Assembly (NCBI GenBank): GCA_021199395.1
Contig: JAJQIE010000181.1
Location: 1-7,042, forward strand
Direction: 5' to 3'
DNA from: Lachnospiraceae bacterium
Lineage (GTDB): Bacteria > Bacillota > Clostridia > Lachnospirales > Lachnospiraceae
DNA length: 7,042 bases
In this document: one piece after another, positions 1-6,310 of the stretch
How positions within the stretch are numbered: position 1 is the first letter of the stretch
How the letters are laid out: each line of letters begins with the position of its first letter
Translations under genes and position numbers: made by a program
The notes under the pieces: generated by a model
The model's input: the letters and a program-made list of their open reading frames with translations, nothing else
Databases searched by the model: none
Told to the model about the DNA's origin: nothing

Positions 1-76
<76 letters not shown>

Positions 77-160
77 TCCTTTCTGAACAAATTTCCCACC
101 TATACATGGAACTCCTGCGCTCAGTCTATCATGGATTTTAAATTTCAACAACTATATTTT

Positions 161-2641
161 TTACTTCTCAAACGATTCCGGATCAACCTTTACCTCTACT
201 TTATCCAGGTGCCAGATCTCATCGACATACTGCTGGATCGTGCGGTCGGAGGTAAACTTTCCGCTGCATGCCATGTTGAGCATCGCCATTCTCGCCCAGC
301 GGGATTCATCGCGGTACGCCTCCTCTACACGTCTCTGCGCTTCCGCGTAGGACTTAAAGTCAGCGAGGATGAAGTAGGTATCCGCGCGGTCGCTGCTGTT
401 TGTGTTCAGCAGAGAATCATAGATGTCGCGGAACAGCTCCGGATTGTTGTGCGAAAATTCTCCGTTGATCAGCTGCATCAGTACGCGGCGAATGTCCTGA
501 TCGTTGTTGAAATAATCGGTCGGATGGTAGCCGCCCTCATTCTCGTAGCGAATGACTTCGTCCGCGGACAGGCCGAAGATAAACGCGTTTTCTTCGCCCA
601 CCTCCTCAACGATCTCCACGTTCGCGCCGTCCATTGTTCCAAGCGTCGGTGCGCCGTTCAGCATGAACTTCATGTTGCCGGTACCGGACGCCTCTTTGCT
701 TGCGGTGGAAATCTGCTCAGACACATCCGCCGCGGCAAAGATCAGTTCGCCGTTTGATACGCGGTAATCCTCGATAAATACCACCTTCAGCTTACCGCCA
801 ATGGATTTGTCTTTGTTGATCACATCCGCTACATTGTTGATCAGCTTGATGGTCAGCTTTGCGCGGCGGTATCCGGCAGCGGCCTTTGCGCCGAAAATAA
901 ATGTCCGCGGATAGAACGGCATCTCCGGATGATCCTTGATCTTATCGTACAGATACATCACATGAAGGATGTTCAGAAGCTGGCGCTTGTACTCATGCAG
1001 ACGCTTTACCTGTACGTCAAAGATCGAACGCGGATCGACGTCTATGCCATTGTGCTCTTTGATATAACGGGCAAGGCGCACCTTATTCTGGTATTTGATA
1101 TTCATAAACTCCTGCTGCGCCTTAGGGTCGTCTGCATACACCTTCATCTTGCTGATCTGCGGAAGATCTGTGATCCACTCGCTCCCGATGTGCTCCGTCA
1201 CCCAGTCCGCCAGAAGCGGGTTCGCGTGAAGCAGGAATCTTCTCTGTGTAATGCCGTTGGTCTTATTGTTGAATTTCTCCGGCATCATCTCGTAGAAATC
1301 CTTCAGCTCCTGGTGCTTCAGGATTTCCGTGTGCAGCTGCGCCACGCCGTTTACGGAATAACCCGCCGCGATCGCCAGATGCGCCATTTTTACCTGACCG
1401 TCGTAGATGATCGCCATCTTGCGGATCTTTTCCTGATTGCCCGGATATTTCGCCTGAATCTCATTGACAAAGCGGCGGTTGATCTCCTCTACGATCTGAT
1501 AAATACGTGGAAGCAGTCTTGAGAACAGCTCGATCGGCCATTTCTCCAGCGCCTCGGACATGATCGTGTGATTCGTGTAAGCACAGGTCTTTGTCGTGAC
1601 GTCCCATGCTTCCTCCCAGGTCAGCCCTTCCTCATCGACCAGGATACGCATCAGCTCGGCAACCGCTACCGTCGGGTGCGTATCGTTGAGCTGGAAGGTG
1701 ACTTTATCATAGAATTTGCGGATATCACTGTGTGTTTTCTTGTATTTTTCAACCGCAGTCTGCACGCTTGCGGAGATGAAGAAATACTGCTGTTTCAGGC
1801 GAAGCTCCTTGCCTGCATAGTGATTATCGTTCGGATAAAGCACATCCACGAGGTTCTTTGCCAGGTTCTCCTGCTCTACCGCCTTCTGGTAGTCGCCCTT
1901 ATCAAAGGAATCGAGATGGAAGTCATTGATCGCCTCCGCGTCCCAGACACGCAGCGTATTCACGATATTATTGTTATAGCCGAGAACCGGAATATCATAC
2001 GGCACGGCGCGGACGGACTGATAGCCCTCCTGTACAAAATAATTCCTTCCGGTCCTTTCGTCATAGTCTACACGCACATAGCCGCCGAACTTGACGATCT
2101 TCGCGTATTCCGGGCGGCGAAGCTCAAACGGGTTGCCATCCTTGAGCCAGTTGTCCGGGACCTCCTTCTGATAGCCGTCCTCGATCTTCTGCTTAAACAT
2201 ACCATAGCGATAGCGGATACCGCATCCATACGCAGAATATCCGAGCGTTGCCAGCGAATCCAGGAAGCACGCCGCCAGACGTCCCAGGCCGCCGTTTCCA
2301 AGCGCCGCGTCCGGCTCCTGATCCTCGATCACATTCAGGTCAAAGCCCATCTCATCCAGAGCCTCTTTGACCTCCTTATAAGCGGTCAGGTTGATCAGAT
2401 TGTTGCCAAGCGCGCGTCCCATCAGAAATTCCATCGACATATAATAGACGGTCTTAGGATCATCGATCTCATACTGCTTCTGTGTCGCCAGCCAGTTGTT
2501 GATGATCTCGTCCTTTACCGCATAGGCTACGGCCTGGAACAGCTGCTGCTGATCCGCCTCCTTCAGTGTCTTGCGGTAAAGCGTTCTGACATTGTCTTTT
2601 ACGCGCTCCTTGAATACTTCCTTATCAATCAGTTTACTCAT
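161..2641 (-). CDS. glgP: Glycogen/starch/maltodextrin phosphorylase (GT35 family)
   Basis: This is an 826-residue cytoplasmic enzyme that removes glucose units from alpha-1,4-glucan ends with phosphate, releasing glucose-1-phosphate. It is full length for bacterial GT35 enzymes. Visible family landmarks are the phosphate-site glycine loop NGGLGRLAACF (116-126), LNDTHP (318-323), the active-site AYTNHT with His358, NGITQRR (472-478), VKRLHEYKRQ (545-554) with Lys546/Arg547 and Lys552, and the pyridoxal-phosphate motif EASGTGNMKF (650-659), in which Lys658 is the expected cofactor lysine. The protein starts close to the catalytic fold and lacks the longer N-terminal extension that carries the phosphorylation site in animal enzymes. 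The start chosen is the ATG at 2639-2641; an in-frame TTG at 2663-2665 would add eight residues (MERKRLET) encoded by the purine-rich stretch that serves better as ribosome binding site. It lies 64 bp behind ileS on the same strand, so it may be co-transcribed. Whether it prefers glycogen or short maltodextrins cannot be told from sequence; no other glg or mal gene is in view. Confidence 0.97.
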   Translation of the reverse strand: MSKLIDKEVFKERVKDNVRTLYRKTLKEADQQQLFQAVAYAVKDEIINNWLATQKQYEIDDPKTVYYMSMEFLMGRALGNNLINLTAYKEVKEALDEMGFDLNVIEDQEPDAALGNGGLGRLAACFLDSLATLGYSAYGCGIRYRYGMFKQKIEDGYQKEVPDNWLKDGNPFELRRPEYAKIVKFGGYVRVDYDERTGRNYFVQEGYQSVRAVPYDIPVLGYNNNIVNTLRVWDAEAINDFHLDSFDKGDYQKAVEQENLAKNLVDVLYPNDNHYAGKELRLKQQYFFISASVQTAVEKYKKTHSDIRKFYDKVTFQLNDTHPTVAVAELMRILVDEEGLTWEEAWDVTTKTCAYTNHTIMSEALEKWPIELFSRLLPRIYQIVEEINRRFVNEIQAKYPGNQEKIRKMAIIYDGQVKMAHLAIAAGYSVNGVAQLHTEILKHQELKDFYEMMPEKFNNKTNGITQRRFLLHANPLLADWVTEHIGSEWITDLPQISKMKVYADDPKAQQEFMNIKYQNKVRLARYIKEHNGIDVDPRSIFDVQVKRLHEYKRQLLNILHVMYLYDKIKDHPEMPFYPRTFIFGAKAAAGYRRAKLTIKLINNVADVINKDKSIGGKLKVVFIEDYRVSNGELIFAAADVSEQISTASKEASGTGNMKFMLNGAPTLGTMDGANVEIVEEVGEENAFIFGLSADEVIRYENEGGYHPTDYFNNDQDIRRVLMQLINGEFSHNNPELFRDIYDSLLNTNSSDRADTYFILADFKSYAEAQRRVEEAYRDESRWARMAMLNMACSGKFTSDRTIQQYVDEIWHLDKVEVKVDPESFEK

Positions 2642-2644
2642 TGT

Positions 2645-2659
2645 CTCCAACCTTTTCCT
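2645..2659 (-). promoter_or_regulatory. Ribosome binding site region of glgP, decides the start
   Basis: Upstream of the ATG at 2639-2641 the minus strand reads AGGAAAAGG (2651-2659, ending 9 nt before the ATG) and then GGAG (2645-2648, 3 nt before the ATG). The first has normal Shine-Dalgarno spacing; the second is rather close. Their position inside the eight extra codons of the TTG-start version argues for the ATG as the real start. Confidence 0.55.
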
Positions 2660-2705
2660 TTCCAAGTCATCTGTCCTATTCTGTCAGGAATCTGTACAAA
2701 TTCGC

Positions 2706-5700
2706 TCAGATTTTCTCAACACCGAGCGTTGTGTTCTCTCCGTTGATGCTCCATTCCCTGCTGTAGCCGATGGCCGCGTCATATACCGCTGCGTCCGCCA
2801 TTACCTCCGAAAGAATCTCTCGCTCCGAATTCCGCATCACTTCGACAATCCGCTCATTTCCTGTCACAGACACGCGGATCTTATCCATAACTTCAAATCC
2901 GGCCTCTTTACGCATCGTCTGGATTTTGCTGATCAGCTCGCGCACAAAGCCCTCCTCAATCAGCTCCGGCGTCAGGTTCGTATCAAGCACCACTGTGATT
3001 TCTCCGCTGCTCTCAGACACATACCCCTCCGCCTGCGCCGCATCGATCAGCAGATCCTCCTCGGACAAAAGCACCTCCGTACCGTCGATATCCAGCTTCA
3101 GGACACCGTTCGCTTTTAATTCGCTCATCGCCTGATTGCCGTCCAGCTCCGGAAGGATCTGGCGGATTTTTCCGAGCAGCTTTCCATATTTGGGTCCGAC
3201 CGTGCGCATCTGCGGCTTAAACGTATAAGAAGTAAACCGGCTGACGTCACTGGTAAATACGACCTGTTTTACATTCAGCTCATCCCGGATAATATCTACA
3301 AAATATTTGCTCAGGGCTCCGGCGGTATTCCCCGCGCCGTCCTTCGCATCGGAGCCGGAATCCGACGGCGCTTTGACATACATCGCAGCTATCGGCTGAC
3401 GGTTCTTGATATTCGCGGTATTGCGGCAGGCCCGTCCCATCGCTACGATTTTAAGCACCTCGTCCATGTTCTTTTCAAGCTCCGGATCTATGCGCGAAGC
3501 GTCGGCTGCCGGGAACAGGCACAGATGAATGCTCTCCGGCGCGGAAGCATCTACCTTCCTCACGATATTCTGATATATTTCCTCCGTGATGAATGGGATC
3601 ATCGGAGCTGCCGCCTTGCAGGTATTCACAAGAGCCGTATACAGTGTCATGTACGCGTAAATCTTATCCTGCTCCATCCCCTTCGCCCAGAAGCGCTCGC
3701 GGCTTCTCCTGACGTACCAGTTGCTCATATCATCCACAAATTCCTGCAGCGCGCGCGCCGCCTCCGGAATCCGGTAACTGCCCAGATTGTCGTCCACCGC
3801 CTGAGCCATCGTATACATCTTGGAGAGAAGCCATTTGTCCATCACAGGAAGCTTTTCATAATTCGCATTCAGGTAAAGCGCGGCCTTTTCAGAAGCGTCT
3901 GATTCAGCGGAATTCTCCGCATCCCCAACATAATCGAGCGGATTGAAATTGTCAATGTTCGCGTACAGCACATAAAACGCATAGGTGTTCCACAGCGTTC
4001 CGAGGAACTTGCGCTGTCCTTCCATCACGGCCTTTCCGTGGAAACGGTTCGGCAGCCACGGAGCGCTGTTGATATAGAAGTACCAGCGGATAGAATCCGC
4101 GCCGTACTGTTCCAGCGCCTCAAATGGATCTACCGCGTTCCCTTTTGACTTGCTCATCTTCTGCCCGTTCTCATCCTGCACATGTCCGAGCACAATGACA
4201 TTCTCAAACGGCGCTTTGTTAAAGAGAAGCGTAGAAATCGCCATCAGAGAGTAGAACCAGCCTCTGGTCTGATCTACAGCCTCTGAGATAAACTGCGCGG
4301 GGAAATGCTTCTCAAAATAGTCTTTATTTTCAAACGGATAGTGATACTGCGCAAACGGCATTGAGCCGGAATCAAACCAGCAGTCGATGACCTCCGGCAC
4401 CCGGTGCATGATCTTCCCGCACTCAGGGCAGCGGATCGTCACCGCGTCAATGTATGGGCGGTGCAGCTCAATATCATCGGGAATATCGGACTCACACTCT
4501 CTCCAAAGCCGGAACAGCTCTTCCTTGCTGCCGATCGAGTGCATATGTCCGCACTCGCACTCCCAGATATTCAGAGGCGTACCCCAGTATCGGTTCCTGG
4601 AAATGCCCCAGTCCTGCACATTTTCCAGCCAGTCGCCGAAGCGGCCCTTGCCGATGCTCTCCGGAATCCAGTTTACAGTATTGTTATTTCGGATCAGATC
4701 GTCCCGTACCGCGGTCATTTTGATAAACCAGGATTCTCGCGCATAATAAATCAGCGGCGTATCGCAGCGCCAGCAGTGCGGATAGCTGTGCTCAAATTTC
4801 GGAGCGGCAAAAAGAATCCCTCTCTCATCCAGATCTTTGATTACATCCATATTCACGCCGGGCTCATTTTCCAGATCCTTCCTGAGCACGCAGGAATGAC
4901 CTGCCCACTTTGTCTCCTTCGTCATCATGCCCTTATCATCCACGAGCTGAAGGAACGGGAGATCGTATTTTTTGCCGACCTTATTATCGTCCTCACCGAA
5001 AGCGGGAGCGATATGAACCACGCCGGTACCGTCTGACATCGTTACATAATCGTCGCAGACAACATAGTATCCCTTTTTCGGGAGGATTACCGGATAAAGC
5101 GCTTCATACTCTTTGTATTCGAGATCCTTTCCCGTGTATGTCTCAAGCACCTCGTAGGTTCCCTCGCCGAGCACCTGATCACAAAGCGCCTGCGCCAGAT
5201 AATAAACATAAGGTTCCGCAGAGACAGCGCCGGTACTGGAGGGATTGTTCTGAGCATCCGCTTTCTGAGCATCGGGCTTTTCTTTCATCCGCACCTTCAC
5301 ATACGTCTCATGCGGGTTCACGCAAAGCGCGACATTCGAGGGCAGCGTCCAGGGAGTCGTCGTCCATGCCAGGATATAAGCCTCCTCGCCTTTTACCTTA
5401 AACCGCGCAATCGCAGAGCGCTCTTTGACGTCCTTGTACCCCTGCGCTACCTCATGGCTTGAAAGCGGCGTCCCACAGCGCGGACAGTACGGCACGATCT
5501 TATGCCCCTTGTACAAAAGCCCTTTATTCCAGATCTCTTTGAGCGCCCACCACTCAGACTCTATAAAATCGTCATGATACGTCACATACGGATTATCCAT
5601 ATCCGCCCAGAAGCCAACGGTCTGGGAGAAATCCTCCCACATCCCTTTATATTTCCAGACGCTCTCCTTGCAGTGCTCGATAAACGGCTCCATGCCGTAT

Positions 5701-6032
5701 TCCTCGATCTGCTCCTTTCCGTCCAGGCCAAGCATCCTTTCCACTTCCAGCTCCACCGGAAGCCCGTGAGTATCCCATCCTGCCTTTCTCGGAACCATTT
5801 TTCCCTTCATAGTCTGATAACGTGGGATCATATCCTTGATCACACGGGTCAGGACATGTCCGATATGCGGTTTTCCATTCGCGGTAGGCGGTCCGTCATA
5901 AAATGTATAAATCTCCTGCCCCTCGCGGACTTCCATACTCTTCTCAAAAGTCCTGTTTTCCTTCCAGAACTCGCCGACCTTCTTCTCGGATTCTACATAA
6001 TTCCGATTCGTCGCCACCTTATCATACAGCAT
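2706..6032 (-). CDS. ileS: Isoleucyl-tRNA synthetase, type 2 (long, eukaryote-like form)
   Basis: Class I aminoacyl-tRNA synthetase of 1108 residues that activates isoleucine with ATP and charges tRNA-Ile in the cytoplasm. The order of parts is typical: signature HIGH at 56-59 within GPPTANGKPHIGH; first catalytic half and zinc-type CPRC (183-186); CP1 editing domain with WTTTPWT (223-229) and GTGVVHIAPAFGEDD (335-349, conserved Asp348) that removes valine from tRNA; a CWRC pair (420-423); CECGH (492-496) with CPEC (535-538), likely a second zinc knuckle; KMSKS at 625-629; then the helical anticodon-binding region (roughly 690-870) and a C-terminal domain. The HIGH region and total length match the type 2 IleRS clade shared by many Clostridia and eukaryotes, not the roughly 930-residue E. 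coli type. Hydrophilic low-complexity stretches occur at about 251-274, 703-717 and 891-905. The start chosen is the ATG at 6030-6032, because AGGAGG lies 9 nt upstream of it; ATGs at 6051-6053 and 6039-6041 are in frame but have no usable binding site. It is the first gene of the minus-strand transcript. Confidence 0.97.
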   Translation of the reverse strand: MLYDKVATNRNYVESEKKVGEFWKENRTFEKSMEVREGQEIYTFYDGPPTANGKPHIGHVLTRVIKDMIPRYQTMKGKMVPRKAGWDTHGLPVELEVERMLGLDGKEQIEEYGMEPFIEHCKESVWKYKGMWEDFSQTVGFWADMDNPYVTYHDDFIESEWWALKEIWNKGLLYKGHKIVPYCPRCGTPLSSHEVAQGYKDVKERSAIARFKVKGEEAYILAWTTTPWTLPSNVALCVNPHETYVKVRMKEKPDAQKADAQNNPSSTGAVSAEPYVYYLAQALCDQVLGEGTYEVLETYTGKDLEYKEYEALYPVILPKKGYYVVCDDYVTMSDGTGVVHIAPAFGEDDNKVGKKYDLPFLQLVDDKGMMTKETKWAGHSCVLRKDLENEPGVNMDVIKDLDERGILFAAPKFEHSYPHCWRCDTPLIYYARESWFIKMTAVRDDLIRNNNTVNWIPESIGKGRFGDWLENVQDWGISRNRYWGTPLNIWECECGHMHSIGSKEELFRLWRECESDIPDDIELHRPYIDAVTIRCPECGKIMHRVPEVIDCWFDSGSMPFAQYHYPFENKDYFEKHFPAQFISEAVDQTRGWFYSLMAISTLLFNKAPFENVIVLGHVQDENGQKMSKSKGNAVDPFEALEQYGADSIRWYFYINSAPWLPNRFHGKAVMEGQRKFLGTLWNTYAFYVLYANIDNFNPLDYVGDAENSAESDASEKAALYLNANYEKLPVMDKWLLSKMYTMAQAVDDNLGSYRIPEAARALQEFVDDMSNWYVRRSRERFWAKGMEQDKIYAYMTLYTALVNTCKAAAPMIPFITEEIYQNIVRKVDASAPESIHLCLFPAADASRIDPELEKNMDEVLKIVAMGRACRNTANIKNRQPIAAMYVKAPSDSGSDAKDGAGNTAGALSKYFVDIIRDELNVKQVVFTSDVSRFTSYTFKPQMRTVGPKYGKLLGKIRQILPELDGNQAMSELKANGVLKLDIDGTEVLLSEEDLLIDAAQAEGYVSESSGEITVVLDTNLTPELIEEGFVRELISKIQTMRKEAGFEVMDKIRVSVTGNERIVEVMRNSEREILSEVMADAAVYDAAIGYSREWSINGENTTLGVEKI

Positions 6033-6041
6033 GGTCTGCAT

Positions 6042-6047
6042 CCTCCT
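6042..6047 (-). promoter_or_regulatory. Shine-Dalgarno of ileS, decides the start
   Basis: A perfect AGGAGG on the minus strand, 9 nt before the ATG at 6030-6032. It directly abuts the in-frame ATG at 6039-6041 (no spacing) and lies downstream of the one at 6051-6053, so it excludes both longer start choices. Confidence 0.8.
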
Positions 6048-6060
6048 GCTCATACAATCG

Positions 6061-6088
6061 GACAGGGGGAATCACCCGCACCCCTGTC
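6061..6088 (-). promoter_or_regulatory. Hairpin in the ileS 5' leader
   Basis: A perfect 8-bp GC-rich stem, GACAGGGG (6061-6068 on plus) against CCCCTGTC (6081-6088), with a 12-nt loop. In the ileS transcript it forms 13 nt before the Shine-Dalgarno. No U-run follows it in either direction, so it is not an ordinary intrinsic terminator. It may affect leader stability or ribosome access. A second GACAGG lies further upstream in the same leader (about 6107-6112) and could compete for the CCCCCUGUC strand. The stem is seen directly; any regulatory role is inference. Confidence 0.45.
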
Positions 6089-6119
6089 GTCTGCCATATA
6101 AATTTTCCTGTCATACACG

Positions 6120-6156
6120 TCTGTTCATTATAGACCACTAACAAATGGATTGTCAA
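6120..6156 (-). promoter_or_regulatory. ileS promoter (consensus sigma-A type)
   Basis: On the minus strand TTGACA (6151-6156) and TATAAT (6127-6132) both match consensus perfectly, separated by 18 bp. Transcription should start near 6120, giving a leader of about 88 nt before the ileS ATG. This fits strong constitutive expression of a housekeeping gene. The leader is too short for a T-box riboswitch, and no T-box consensus is present. Confidence 0.75.
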
Positions 6157-6159
6157 TTT

Positions 6160-6188
6160 ATGAATCGTGAAAAATGTACGATATTCAT
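6160..6188. repeat. Imperfect inverted repeat between the divergent -35 boxes
   Basis: ATGAATCGT (6160-6168) is the inverse complement of ACGATATTCAT (6178-6188) except for a two-base AT insertion in the right arm; the centre is nine bases. It fills the space between the ileS -35 box (6151-6156) and the plus-strand -35 box (6188-6193), touching the latter. That is a natural place for an operator acting on both promoters, but the region is AT-rich and a chance dyad is possible. Confidence 0.35.
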
Positions 6189-6223
6189 TGATTTTTTCGT
6201 GTAAATCGACTATACTGTTCCTC
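6188..6223 (+). promoter_or_regulatory. Promoter of the DUF624 gene
   Basis: TTGATT (6188-6193), a 17-bp spacer and TATACT (6211-6216), four and five matches out of six respectively. Transcription should start near 6223, giving a leader of about 88 nt. The spacer itself contains a small dyad, GATTT (6190-6194) against AAATC (6203-6207). Confidence 0.6.
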
Positions 6224-6259
6224 ATATGGAATGATACCGGATTAAAGTTCGGAAAATCC

Positions 6260-6282
6260 CGCAGCGTTTTTTCTTCGCCGCG
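6260..6282 (+). promoter_or_regulatory. Hairpin in the leader of the DUF624 gene
   Basis: CGCAGCG (6260-6266) can pair with CGCCGCG (6276-6282), a seven-base stem with one A/C mismatch and a nine-base T-rich loop. It sits between the predicted transcription start and the weak ribosome binding region. It has no following U-run, so it is not a terminator. A role in translation is only a possibility. Confidence 0.25.
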
Positions 6283-6310
6283 AAATACAGAAAAAGAAAG
6301 AGTGATATGA

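Noticed and set aside
77..160. Terminator after glgP
   Set aside because: The AT-rich stretch after the stop codon and a short CTG-AGCG-CAG stem do not combine into a stem followed by a U-run.
2642..2665. TTG start at 2663-2665 for glgP, giving 834 residues
   Set aside because: The extra codons coincide with the Shine-Dalgarno-like sequence serving the ATG at 2639-2641, and the sequence after that ATG already gives the usual family N-terminus.
1568..2746. 392-codon plus-strand ORF opposite glgP, and similar ones at 8-757, 929-1522 and 2592-3119
   Set aside because: They lie antisense to strongly conserved glgP/ileS codons; their translations show no recognisable domain and look like complement-strand by-products of codon usage.
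4404..5401. Several plus-strand ORFs opposite ileS (4404-5036, 4910-5401, 4387-4746, also 3525-3902 and 5502-6101)
   Set aside because: Antisense to an intact synthetase gene, with arginine/histidine/proline-rich or otherwise featureless translations and no ribosome binding site of note.
6061..6088. Intrinsic terminator at the 8-bp hairpin
   Set aside because: No run of U follows the stem on either strand, and on the minus strand it would cut off ileS from its own promoter.
6160..6204. 14-codon plus-strand ORF (MNREKCTIFIDFFV) in the intergenic region
   Set aside because: It lies upstream of the predicted plus-strand transcription start and overlaps the promoter, with no ribosome binding site.
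6033..6310. T-box riboswitch upstream of ileS
   Set aside because: The conserved T-box stretch (AGGGTGGNACCGCG type) is absent on the minus strand, and the promoter leaves only about 88 nt of leader.
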